From NCBI GenBank assembly GCA_902494345.1, contig CABUSV010000001.1, positions 171,750 through 235,749 of the forward strand: a stretch of 64,000 bases of DNA. Reading direction: 5' to 3'. How positions within the stretch are numbered: the first letter of the stretch is position 1; each line of letters begins with the position of its first letter. A program made the position numbers and the translations under genes. The notes beneath the pieces were generated by a model, which saw only the letters and a list, made by a program, of their open reading frames with translations, made no database searches and was not told the origin of the DNA. The DNA is from an uncultured Collinsella sp. Lineage in GTDB: Bacteria; Actinomycetota; Coriobacteriia; Coriobacteriales; Coriobacteriaceae. Below are positions 25,135-32,926 of the stretch, in pieces.

Positions 25135-25163
25135 TTGCATCGCGTGGCGTTCCTTGCAATAAT
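25135..25163 (+). promoter_or_regulatory. promoter of tRNA-His/tRNA-Lys
   Basis: TTGCAT (25135-25140) and AATAAT (25158-25163) with a 17-bp spacer, about 27 bp before the first tRNA. Confidence 0.7.
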
Positions 25164-25190
25164 AGTCGAGCGCGAAGCGCACAGGACACG

Positions 25191-25267
25191 GTGGGTGTAG
25201 CTCAGTTGGCTAGAGCGACGGGTTGTGGTCCCGTAGGTCGAGGGTTCGAGTCCCTTTACCCACCCCA
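25191..25267 (+). tRNA. tRNA-His (anticodon GTG)
   Basis: Acceptor GTGGGTG pairs with TACCCAC. The anticodon loop contains GTG. The discriminator is C, as expected for histidine, and the preceding base 25190 is G, which can serve as the G-1 identity base. CCA is encoded at 25265-25267. Confidence 0.96.
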
Positions 25268-25289
25268 GTTCTTGCTTCGTGTTGATATC

Positions 25290-25365
25290 GGGTCGTTAGC
25301 TCAGTTGGTAGAGCAGGGGACTCTTAATCCCAAGGTCCAGGGTTCGACCCCCTGACGGCCCACCA
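25290..25365 (+). tRNA. tRNA-Lys (anticodon CTT)
   Basis: Acceptor GGGTCGT pairs with ACGGCCC. The loop CTCTTAA gives anticodon CTT. CCA is encoded at 25363-25365. It follows tRNA-His by 22 bp and is followed by a terminator. Its 3' end is duplicated 176 bp downstream. Confidence 0.96.
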
Positions 25366-25374
25366 AAGTATGCT

Positions 25375-25405
25375 AAAGCGACTGGCTTAGGCTGGTCGCT
25401 TTTTT
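25375..25405 (+). terminator. terminator of the tRNA pair
   Basis: AAAGCGACTGGC and GCTGGTCGCTTTTTT around TTAG. Confidence 0.85.
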
Positions 25406-25551
25406 GTTAACCTTGCACGGGGTCGAACCCGAAAGGGCGCGGAGCTGAGGAAATGCGTAAGCATTTACCAGCGTAGCGCGCAAGGCGCAAAGCGCCGTAG
25501 CGGCCGCCTGCAAAGCAGGCTGACCCCCTGACGGCCCACCAAAGCAAGTTA

Positions 25552-25582
25552 AGACGGTCAACTTCGGTTGGCCGTCTTTTTT
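25552..25582 (+). terminator. second terminator, after the duplicated tRNA end
   Basis: AGACGGTCAAC and GTTGGCCGTCT close a TTCG tetraloop, then six T. It follows only the tRNA fragment, so it probably marks where a second full tRNA once stood. Confidence 0.8.
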
Positions 25583-25756
25583 GTTGACCTTGCATGGGGT
25601 CGAACCCGAAAGGGCGCGGAGCTGAGAAATCTGCACCGTGATTTCCTTAGGGAAAACACGGCTAAAGTCCCGTAGGCGTGTTCTCCTTAGAGGAATCGGC
25701 TCACAGGGCTCGATGCATGTTGAAAAGTTGTGATCAAACTCAAAGTGAGAATCGAT

Positions 25757-27283
25757 TTAGTCTGCTCGATAGTGCGATCCGAGACTTTCGGTTCGCTTAC
25801 GCATGGCTTTGACCATTTCCTGTGCTAGTTGAATCTGCGATTGCAGGCGGGCGAGGGCTGCGACTTCGCTGTCCTGGGCTTTCTGTGTGCTCAAGGTCGT
25901 TGCCTCTGTCTTCAAGCCCTCAAGCTCGTGTAGTGCCTCGGATAGGCCCGTCTCGGTGCGGTTGATCATGCAATAGGTGCTCATCGTGTGCTTAAGGCCG
26001 TGTGTCAGGCGTTCGGCATCTGTTGTGGCAATGCCGTAGTAGGGGAGGTCGATATCCGCCATCAGGGTTGTCTCAGGCTCTTGCTGCGCTGCAAGGGCTG
26101 CCGATGCGCCTGCGATGCGTCCGAATACGATGCCGTTGGCACTTGACAAGCCACCAATGCGGTCGGCGCCGTGCATGCCGCCTGTCGCCTCGCCGCAAGC
26201 GTAGAGGCCCTCAACGCCCGTGTGCGCGGTCTTATCGATCTTGATGCCGCCGTTAGCGGCGTGGGCATACATCGCAACGCGCATCTCGTCAGTCGGGGCG
26301 ATGCCGTGCTCGTCTTGCAGCCAGGTGGCAAAGGTCTGCACAAACTCAGGGACGTCCTCGCGGGGGAAGTCGTAGTGGAGCGTTAGGCCTTCGGCACCCG
26401 CTTGATCGATGGCAAGATCGATGGCGCGGGAAGCCAAGCGCGATGTGAAGGGGCCATATCCGGAGCGCTGTTCAAGCAAATCGTCCAGTTTGTCGTCGGC
26501 AATATCTGCCGGCTGGTCTACATGTACGTAGCGCCAGGTTTTCTCGTTGAAGACCAGGTTGCGCTTGGGCTCGATGAGGCCGGGCATCATCTGCATGAAC
26601 TCTATATTAGTAAGTGTTGCGCCGTGCGCCAGCGCGATGGCCTGCGAGGAGCTGAGCACATCAGCCGACGTAAGGCTGCGCTCGAACAGGCTGCCTGTGC
26701 CACCGGCTGCGATGATCGTGGCCTTGGCAGCAAAGGGCACGATTCGATTTTTGGTGAGGTCGTAGAGCACGGTTCCGGTTATTCTGCCGTTCGTGTCCTC
26801 AACAAGGTCGATAAGCTCATGGCGGGGGAGCAGACGAATGCCGAGCGACTCGATTCGGGCCGTCAGAGCGTCCTCAAGGGGCTTACGGGTGAGGCCGCGC
26901 CACATGCGCGTTTTGTGGTCAAAGCAGGGGATAAACTGCTTTTGCTGAGCGCTCTCAGCGCTTTGCGGACGCTGGAGCTCAACGCCCAGGTCTTGCTCGA
27001 GCCATTCAATTGCCTGGGGAATGCCGTGCACAAACGTCTGGACAAGCTCGAGGTCGGCGACACCGCCGCCGATGGTCTGGATGGTGTCGATGAGGTCTTG
27101 TTCGTCGTCTTCGTTAACGGGTCCGATAAGCCCTAGGCCCCAGGTTCCGGGGAAGAAGCTCGATCCACTCATAGTCTTGCCGGCGCTTGCCACAGCGACG
27201 GTTGCGCCCGTGCGTGCCGCTTCGATGGCGGCGCAAAGGCCCGCAATGCCAGATCCAATTACCAGTACATCAGTCGATTCCAT
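25757..27283 (-). CDS. FAD-dependent oxidoreductase, L-aspartate oxidase/fumarate reductase type
   Basis: 508 residues. The dinucleotide-binding 'DVLVIGSGIAGLCAAIEAARTG' is at the N-terminus and the second FAD motif 'VEGLYACGEATGGMHGADRIGG' is at about residue 350. 'LSSANGIVFGRIAG' follows. The middle ('LAHGATLTNIEFMQMMPGLI') matches the succinate dehydrogenase/aspartate oxidase flavoprotein family. The C-terminal helices are shorter than in NadB. No nadA, nadC or heme partner is adjacent, so a role in NAD synthesis is not supported by context; an anaerobic soluble fumarate-reductase-like role is equally possible. ATG 27283 follows GAAAGGAA. Confidence 0.82.
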   Translation of the reverse strand: MESTDVLVIGSGIAGLCAAIEAARTGATVAVASAGKTMSGSSFFPGTWGLGLIGPVNEDDEQDLIDTIQTIGGGVADLELVQTFVHGIPQAIEWLEQDLGVELQRPQSAESAQQKQFIPCFDHKTRMWRGLTRKPLEDALTARIESLGIRLLPRHELIDLVEDTNGRITGTVLYDLTKNRIVPFAAKATIIAAGGTGSLFERSLTSADVLSSSQAIALAHGATLTNIEFMQMMPGLIEPKRNLVFNEKTWRYVHVDQPADIADDKLDDLLEQRSGYGPFTSRLASRAIDLAIDQAGAEGLTLHYDFPREDVPEFVQTFATWLQDEHGIAPTDEMRVAMYAHAANGGIKIDKTAHTGVEGLYACGEATGGMHGADRIGGLSSANGIVFGRIAGASAALAAQQEPETTLMADIDLPYYGIATTDAERLTHGLKHTMSTYCMINRTETGLSEALHELEGLKTEATTLSTQKAQDSEVAALARLQSQIQLAQEMVKAMRKRTESLGSHYRAD

Positions 27284-27471
27284 CGGATTCCTTTCTCGTC
27301 CGGCGCATTGTCGCACGGGTGATCGGCGATGGGGCCGCAAAGACTCGGCAAATCGGTAAAGGGCAAATATGGCAGGTGGGCGTCATGGACGCTCTGACGC
27401 TCTATCTCTTCACATCTCGTATTTCGCCCCAGCTGATATACCGGCATTAGCTACCCTGCGCCAGCGCAAAC

Positions 27472-27505
27472 AAAAAGAGCCGCCACCTCGAAAGGTAGCG
27501 GCTCC
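27472..27505 (-). terminator. terminator of the GGGtGRT operon
   Basis: GAGCCGCTACCT and AGGTGGCGGCTC (minus strand) close a TTCG loop, followed by five T. It ends the two-gene operon to its right. Confidence 0.85.
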
Positions 27506-27539
27506 AAAGCTCAACTATATGAGCATCGCGCGGGCGCGA

Positions 27540-28544
27540 TTAGGCCTTGAGGGCCTCCTCGACGGCGACAGCGCAGGCGACGGTGGCACCGACCATGGGG
27601 TTGTTGCCCATGCCGATGAGACCCATCATGTCAACGTGCGCAGGCACGGAGGAAGAACCGGCAAACTGGGCGTCGGAGTGCATGCGGCCCATGGTGTCGG
27701 TCATGCCGTAAGAGGCAGGGCCGGCGCCCATGTTGTCCGGATGCAGGGTACGGCCAGTGCCGCCACCAGAAGCGACGGAGAAGTACTTCTTGCCAGCCTC
27801 GATGCGCTCCTTCTTGTAGGTGCCAGCGACGGGGTGCTGGAAGCGCGTGGGGTTGGTGGAGTTACCGGTGATCGAGATGTCAACGTTCTCGTGCCACATG
27901 ATGGCAACGCCCTCGCGGACGTCGTCGGAGCCGTAGCAGTTAACGGCAGCGCGGGGACCATCGGAGTAGGGGATGGTCTCGACGACCTTGAGCTCGCCCG
28001 TGTAGTAGTCGAACTGGGTCTTCACGTAGGTGAAGCCGTTGATGCGGGCGATGATCTGGGCGGCATCCTTGCCCAGACCGTTGAGGATAACGCGCAGCGG
28101 CTTCTTGCGAGCCTTGTTGGCGTTCAGAGCCAGACCGATAGCGCCCTCAGCGGCAGCGAAGGACTCGTGGCCGGCCAGGAAGGCGAAGCACTCGGTGTCG
28201 TCGGAGAGCAGCATAGCGCCCAGGTTGCCGTGGCCCAGACCGACCTTGCGGTCCTCGGCGACGGAGCCGGGGACGGTGAAGGCCTGGATGCCCTCGCCGA
28301 TGATGGCGGCAGCCTCAGAAGCGGACTTGGCGCCACGCTTGACAGCGAGAGCGCAACCGAGGGTGTAGGCCCACTCGGCGTTCTGGAAGGCGATGGACTG
28401 GGTGTTGTTGACGATCTCACGCGGGTTGAAGCCCTTGTCGGTGCAGATCTGCAGAGCTTCCTCGAGGGAGGCGATGCCGTTGTCGGCGAGGCACTTGTTG
28501 ATCTTGTCAGCGCGGCGCTCGTAGCCTTCGAACGTAACAGTCAT
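27540..28544 (-). CDS. GGGtGRT family protein
   Basis: 334 residues. The family is named after the motif seen here in 'SVASGGGTGRTLHPDNMG'. Function is not established, to my knowledge. Other notable stretches are 'GHGNLGAMLLSDDTECFAFLAGHESF' and the C-terminal 'GLIGMGNNPMVGATVACAVAVEEAL', both rich in small residues and likely buried. It lies 18 bp downstream of an Fe-S scaffold-like gene and is surely co-transcribed. In anaerobes the pair is usually adjacent, which suggests that the GGGtGRT protein receives or uses a cluster (inference). Strong C-ending codon bias indicates high expression. Confidence 0.88.
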   Translation of the reverse strand: MTVTFEGYERRADKINKCLADNGIASLEEALQICTDKGFNPREIVNNTQSIAFQNAEWAYTLGCALAVKRGAKSASEAAAIIGEGIQAFTVPGSVAEDRKVGLGHGNLGAMLLSDDTECFAFLAGHESFAAAEGAIGLALNANKARKKPLRVILNGLGKDAAQIIARINGFTYVKTQFDYYTGELKVVETIPYSDGPRAAVNCYGSDDVREGVAIMWHENVDISITGNSTNPTRFQHPVAGTYKKERIEAGKKYFSVASGGGTGRTLHPDNMGAGPASYGMTDTMGRMHSDAQFAGSSSVPAHVDMMGLIGMGNNPMVGATVACAVAVEEALKA

Positions 28545-28562
28545 AGTTATTTCCCTCCCTTT

Positions 28563-29297
28563 CTACTCGTGAACCGGGAACACGCTGGCGACGGAATGAG
28601 TCTCCTCGTCGGTGCGCGGGTCGATGTACTTGGCAGCGTTCTCCCACTGACCATAGTGGCCCATAGCGCCAGCGATGGCCTCCTCGGGGGTCTTGCCGGC
28701 CTTGACGGCGTCGGTGAACTTGCCGAGGTTCAGGAACTCGAATGCGATGATCTCGTTCTTGTCGTTGAGAGCCATGCGGGTGACGTAGCCCTGAGCGAGC
28801 TCGAGGTAACGAGCGCCCTTGGCCTTGGTGCCGAACATGGTGCCGATCTGAGAGCGAAGGCCCTTGCCGAGGTCGTCGAGGGAGGCGCCCACGGGCAGGC
28901 CGCCCTCGGAGAACGCGGTCTGGCTGCGGCCGTAAACGATCTGCAGGAAGATCTCGCGCATAGCAACGTTGATGGCGTCGCAGACGAGGTCGGTGTTGAG
29001 GGCCTCGAGGATGGTCTTACCGGGAAGGATCTCGGAAGCCATGGCGGCAGAGTGGGTCATGCCCGAGCAGCCGATGGTCTCAACGAGGGCCTCCTCGATG
29101 ATGCCGTCCTTGACGTTCAGCGTGAGCTTGCAGGCGCCCTGCTGAGGTGCGCACCAACCCACACCGTGCGTAAGACCGGAGATGTCGGAAATCTCCTTAG
29201 CCTGGACCCACTTGCCCTCCTCGGGGATGGGTGCGGGGCCGTGGTATGCACCCTTGGCAACGGGGCACATGTTCTCCACTTCCTGTGAGTACTGCAT
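28563..29297 (-). CDS. iron-sulfur cluster assembly scaffold-like protein (NifU/IscU-type)
   Basis: 244 residues. The C-terminal and central parts resemble NifU N-terminal scaffold domains. Cysteines occur in 'VENMCPVAKG', 'GVGWCAPQQGACKL', 'ETIGCSGMTHSAAMAS' and 'DLVCDAINVAMREI'. It is longer than SufU/IscU and is the usual neighbour of GGGtGRT proteins. ATG 29297 is set by AGAGGAGAGG directly upstream; the frame extends to 29381 without support. It is separate from the suf operon at 31-36 kb, so this cell has two scaffold systems. Its client is presumably the next gene. Confidence 0.82.
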   Translation of the reverse strand: MQYSQEVENMCPVAKGAYHGPAPIPEEGKWVQAKEISDISGLTHGVGWCAPQQGACKLTLNVKDGIIEEALVETIGCSGMTHSAAMASEILPGKTILEALNTDLVCDAINVAMREIFLQIVYGRSQTAFSEGGLPVGASLDDLGKGLRSQIGTMFGTKAKGARYLELAQGYVTRMALNDKNEIIAFEFLNLGKFTDAVKAGKTPEEAIAGAMGHYGQWENAAKYIDPRTDEETHSVASVFPVHE

Positions 29298-29701
29298 GCC
29301 TCTCCTCTCTATCGTGTTGGCGTCCCGTCTGGGGGTCGTGGCTGGCGATTGCCGGGCGACCCTTCGAAAGGGACATGACATGCAACCCTTATAATACCGC
29401 GAAATGCACGGAATATTCGGCGAACGGCTCAGTTTTCGTAGCGAGAAGTCCGGAAGTTTTAATTGAAACGGTTTAACTCTATGTTCTGTGGTCGTGAACT
29501 TCCATAGAGGGGGTCCGTCTTGGGCAAACTTTTGGTCAGCTCTTGTAAGCGTTGCAGGGGGTTGACCTGTTGCAACGGTGCCGTTCGCCGCCTGTTTACT
29601 GCCTTTGGCCGCGCGAGTGTATTGTTTTGCGTGAATGTTTTGATGGCACGTTTCAATCGTGCTGTATTGGATGGCAAGCAGATCCCGGCGAAGGGAGCGC
29701 C

Positions 29702-30514
29702 ATGCAGCGCGTTTGGAGAACGGTTACCGGCTTTTACCATGTCTGTGCCCGCGGTATGGGCAAGCTGCTCATCTTTGAGGGCGATGAAGACCGGTGGGAG
29801 TTTTTGGAGCTGATGCGCGAGTGCTGCCGCGAGGAGGGTGTGACGGTTATCGCCTGGTGCCTTATGGGCAATCACGTGCATTTGGTGCTTGCAGATTACG
29901 AGGACAGGATGAGCGCGGCGATGCATCGGCTGCTTTTGACGTACGCGCGGCGGTTCAATAAACACACGGGACGCACAGGCCATCTGTTCCAGAACCGTTT
30001 TGACCGGCGCTCGCTCGATACCGACTGGCAGGTGATGGAGGCTATTCGCTCCGTACACGCCGATCCGCAGGAGGCTGGCATCAGCTTAATCGAGCGTTAT
30101 CCCTGGAGCAGCTTTGCGGAGCATTTGTGCGCTTACGACGGTGACGCGGCTGATGTCGCGAGGGGATTTTCTGATCCTTCTTGCGTGCTTGAGCTTTTTG
30201 GTTCTGCCGAGGGCTTTATTACCCATTCGCTTTCGACGCCCGACGGCGGCGAGCCAGCGCTGGGCGATATGAAAGAGACGGAGTGGGAACGCCACGCCTT
30301 TGCCGGCAAGTTGGCGAAGAGCCTCGGGGTTCCGCTCAACGGGGTTAAAACTGCACCGCCGGCGCAGCGCGATACAGTTATTGTTGGATTGAACAATGCC
30401 GGCTTTACGGTGCGCCAGATTGAGCGGTATACCGGGATTGGCAAAAGTACCGTCTCTCGTATCGTGCGCGCCCGCGCGCGAACGGCGATGAGGGCTGGCG
30501 GAAACGTGATGTAG
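29702..30514 (+). CDS. REP-associated tyrosine transposase-like protein (RAYT, Y1 family)
   Basis: 270 residues. The HUH metal site is 'LMGNHVHLVLAD' near residue 60. The candidate catalytic tyrosine is in 'LLTYARRFNKHTGRTGHLFQNRFDRR', quoted here as two pieces: 'LLTYARRFNKHTG' and 'RTGHLFQNRFDRR'. Near the C-terminus, 'GFTVRQIERYTGIGKSTVSRI' is a helix-turn-helix. RAYTs are single-copy, non-IS relatives of IS200 transposases that process palindromic REP hairpins. The six identical palindromes in the first 15 kb make a link plausible. ATG 29702 follows AAGGGAG; the open frame back to 29552 has no support. No inverted or palindromic IS ends flank it. Confidence 0.85.
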   Translation: MQRVWRTVTGFYHVCARGMGKLLIFEGDEDRWEFLELMRECCREEGVTVIAWCLMGNHVHLVLADYEDRMSAAMHRLLLTYARRFNKHTGRTGHLFQNRFDRRSLDTDWQVMEAIRSVHADPQEAGISLIERYPWSSFAEHLCAYDGDAADVARGFSDPSCVLELFGSAEGFITHSLSTPDGGEPALGDMKETEWERHAFAGKLAKSLGVPLNGVKTAPPAQRDTVIVGLNNAGFTVRQIERYTGIGKSTVSRIVRARARTAMRAGGNVM

Positions 30515-31111
30515 GGTCGCCTGTTCACCGCAGCTGGGGTCGTCCATACGCCGCAACCAGCGTTCAAAAGCTTGGTACGGTAACTGCACTTCTTTATATG
30601 CATAGAACAATCGCCATCTTGCATAAAAAAACGGCTCAGTCCGGATTTGCCCGTGCCTACCCCCGTCTGCGCCGTGCAATAAACCGAGTTTTCAACATCG
30701 TGGTGCTGTCGGCACCGCCGCAATCTTGCAACATACGGGTCCCGAAGCTATTGATTCCCGCCGTTGCGCCCCAGAAGTACGTGCCTGCGTCCCGTCAGAC
30801 CGCGATGCTTGTTCTAAAACACAATAGATATGCGCCTAAAGACGTTGATTAACGCTTTCGATGCGTATACACACAGCTTGGCGTGCTGAATACTCGCAAA
30901 AATGCACGCCGCTCCCTATGGGACCCGTCTGCGGTAGGCGCGAAGCGAGTCGGAGCTTCGCAGAACGGGCTTGGCACATTGCTTGGCGGGCCCGGGGCCC
31001 TGCCGCAGGCCTTTGGTGCTGTGGAAAACGCCCGTGTTCGCGTCTGGCTGTGTGGCAAATGTCAGACGGGGCGTCGGACGCGCGGACTTTGTGCGTTCGC
31101 GCTCATTAGGT
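30515..31111. other. gene-free stretch
   Basis: About 600 bp between the RAYT gene and the end of the suf operon. The open frames are short, lack ribosome binding sites and show no family features. I see no convincing RNA gene. A GC-rich passage near 30960-31030 has no clear symmetry. Confidence 0.4.
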
Positions 31112-31142
31112 AAAAACAGAGCCGTCCGTATCGGGCGGCTCG
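31112..31142 (-). terminator. terminator of the suf operon
   Basis: GAGCCGCCCG and CGGACGGCTC (minus strand) around ATA, followed by TGTTTTTA. It lies 32 bp beyond the sufU stop. Confidence 0.85.
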
Positions 31143-31173
31143 GCAATCAAAAACCTTGGATTCGGGGCATAAG

Positions 31174-31608
31174 CTACTGGTTTGTTTGCCCCTCGAGCAT
31201 GCCGTCGAGGGTGCGCCAGGCGAGCTCGGCGCATTTGACGCGGGCGGGCATGTGCGAGATGTCCTGGAGCTGGGCGGCTTCGTCCAGGTCTTCCAGGTCC
31301 TCCTCGGAGAGCTTCTCGCCGCGGATCATGGCGAGGAAGAGCTCTGCTAGGCGGCGAGCTTCCTCGACGGTCTCGCCGGTGATGAGGTCGGCCATGATGT
31401 CGGCGCTGGCCTGACTGATGGCGCAGCCGTGGCCGGTAAAGGAGGCCTCCTCGATCACACCGTTCTCGACGCGCAGCTGCAAGGTGAGCTCGTCGCCGCA
31501 GCTGGGGTTGATGCCGTCGTGCTCGTGCGTGGGGGCATCCATCTCGTACTTGTAGTCGGGGTGCGAGTTGTGCTCCATAAACGTGGTGGAGGTGTACAGA
31601 TTACCCAT
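31174..31608 (-). CDS. sufU: Fe-S scaffold/sulfurtransferase SufU
   Basis: 144 residues. The three conserved cysteines are in 'NPSCGDELTL', 'TGHGCAISQASADIM' and 'ARVKCAELAW', with the aspartate of the first motif, which together bind zinc. SufU accepts sulfur from SufS and passes it to SufBCD in Gram-positive-type Suf systems. Its ATG overlaps the sufS stop by eight bases, indicating translational coupling. It is the last gene before the terminator. Confidence 0.93.
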   Translation of the reverse strand: MGNLYTSTTFMEHNSHPDYKYEMDAPTHEHDGINPSCGDELTLQLRVENGVIEEASFTGHGCAISQASADIMADLITGETVEEARRLAELFLAMIRGEKLSEEDLEDLDEAAQLQDISHMPARVKCAELAWRTLDGMLEGQTNQ

Positions 31609-32926
31609 TGAACGTGCTCCAAACGTGATGCAGGCCGGCGATGAACTTATCGATGTCGGCCTTGTCGTTGTAGAAGGCCACGCTGGCGCGGCAGCAGGCG
31701 AGGTTCTCGACGCCCAGCCAGGTAAGCAGCGGCTGCGCGCAGTGGTGACCGGCGCGGATGCACACGCCGTCCATGTCCATGATGCTCGCGACGTCGTGCG
31801 GGTGGATACCCTTGACGTTAAAGCTGACGACGCCGTGATGGTTGTCCCAGTAGATGGAGCCGATGATCTGGACAAAGTCGAGCTGCATGAGCTCGCCCAT
31901 CAGGTAGTGGACGAGTGCCTGCTCGCGTGCCTGGATGTTTTCGTAGCCAACCGTGTTGACGAGGTAGTCGAGAGCGGCGCCTGTGGCGAAGATGCCGGCG
32001 GCGTCCTGCGTGCCTGCCTCGAACTTCTCGGGGACGGGCGCCCAGACGGCGTCCTGCTCGGTGACCGAATCGATCATTTCGCCGCCGGTGAGCATGGGCG
32101 GCATGGCGTTGAGCAGGTCCATCTTGCCCCACAGGACGCCGATGCCCATGGGGCCCATGGCCTTGTGCGCGCTAAAGGCAAAGAAATCGGCGCCCAGATC
32201 GGCCACATCGACCGGCATGTGCGGCAGCGACTGCGCGCCGTCGACGACCAGATAGCCGCCGTACTTGTGCACGAGCTTGCCGAGGTTCTTGACCGGGTTC
32301 TCAACGCCCAGGACGTTAGAGACCTGACCCACGGCCAAGATCTTGGTCTTGGGGCTCACCTTGGACAGAACCTCCTCGGTCGTGAGCTGGCCGGTCTTGG
32401 TGGGGTAGAGGTAGACGAGCTTGGCGCCGGTCTCGCGGCAGACCTGCTGCCACGGAATCAGGTTGGAGTGGTGCTCCATGATGGTGATGACGACCTCGTC
32501 GCCCGGCTCGAGGACTGTGGGCGCAAAGCTCTTGGCGACCAGGTTGAGCGACTCGCTCGTGTTGCGGGTGAAGACGACCTCGTTGGCCTGGGAAGCGCCG
32601 ATGAGGTCGGCGATCTGCTGGCGCACCTTCGCGATGGCCTCGGTGGCCTCGACGGACAGCGAGTAAAGGCCGCGCAGGGGGTTGGCGTTCATGCGCTGGT
32701 AGAAGTCGCGCTCGGCGTCGAGCACGCAGGCGGGGCGCTGCGCGGTGGCGGCGCTATCGAGGAAGGCGAACTCGGGGTGCTGCTGGAACAGTGGGAACTG
32801 CGCCTTGTAGGGATTAGTCTCGATGTCGACGGTAGGCCAGCCGCGCGAGGCCTCGTCGCTGGCGTCGAGCTCCATAGGCTCCGGTGCGGTACAGGTGTCA
32901 CATTTAACGTGCTCGGTGTCGATCAT
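31601..32926 (-). CDS. sufS: cysteine desulfurase SufS
   Basis: 441 residues, a type II desulfurase. The PLP lysine is in 'FFAFSAHKAMGPMGIGVLWG' and the active-site cysteine is in 'IRAGHHCAQPLLTWLG'. An N-terminal extension of about 40 residues contains a CxxC ('VKCDTCTAP') not needed for catalysis, which might bind metal. The enzyme removes sulfur from cysteine for cluster building. Its ATG overlaps the sufD stop as ATGA. Confidence 0.96.
   Translation of the reverse strand: MIDTEHVKCDTCTAPEPMELDASDEASRGWPTVDIETNPYKAQFPLFQQHPEFAFLDSAATAQRPACVLDAERDFYQRMNANPLRGLYSLSVEATEAIAKVRQQIADLIGASQANEVVFTRNTSESLNLVAKSFAPTVLEPGDEVVITIMEHHSNLIPWQQVCRETGAKLVYLYPTKTGQLTTEEVLSKVSPKTKILAVGQVSNVLGVENPVKNLGKLVHKYGGYLVVDGAQSLPHMPVDVADLGADFFAFSAHKAMGPMGIGVLWGKMDLLNAMPPMLTGGEMIDSVTEQDAVWAPVPEKFEAGTQDAAGIFATGAALDYLVNTVGYENIQAREQALVHYLMGELMQLDFVQIIGSIYWDNHHGVVSFNVKGIHPHDVASIMDMDGVCIRAGHHCAQPLLTWLGVENLACCRASVAFYNDKADIDKFIAGLHHVWSTFNG

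Larger units (their letters stand above)
25346..25626 (+). repeat. tandem duplication of the tRNA-Lys 3' end and its flank
   Basis: The last 20 bases of tRNA-Lys plus AAG (25346-25368) recur exactly at 25522-25544. Each copy is followed by a different but analogous hairpin terminator. Then come near-identical passages starting GGGGTCGAACCC (25419 and 25596) and running through GAAAGGGCGCGGAGCTGAG. GGGGTCGAACCC is itself the reverse complement of the tRNA T-arm. This looks like a decayed tRNA duplication or the two ends of a lost integrated element. Confidence 0.8.

Noticed and set aside
25373..25636. 87-codon minus-strand frame with an internal repeat (SGSTPCKVNKK twice)
   Set aside because: The repeat simply reflects the duplicated tRNA-Lys flank and terminators; no ribosome binding site or family.
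25757..27283. Firm call as NadB of de novo NAD synthesis
   Set aside because: The flavoprotein family is clear, but nadA and nadC are absent nearby and the C-terminal helical region is short, so the more general name was kept.
29702..30514. RAYT-like gene as an active IS200/IS605 insertion sequence
   Set aside because: No flanking hairpin ends or accessory orfB are seen; the protein has the RAYT layout with an extra C-terminal helix-turn-helix.
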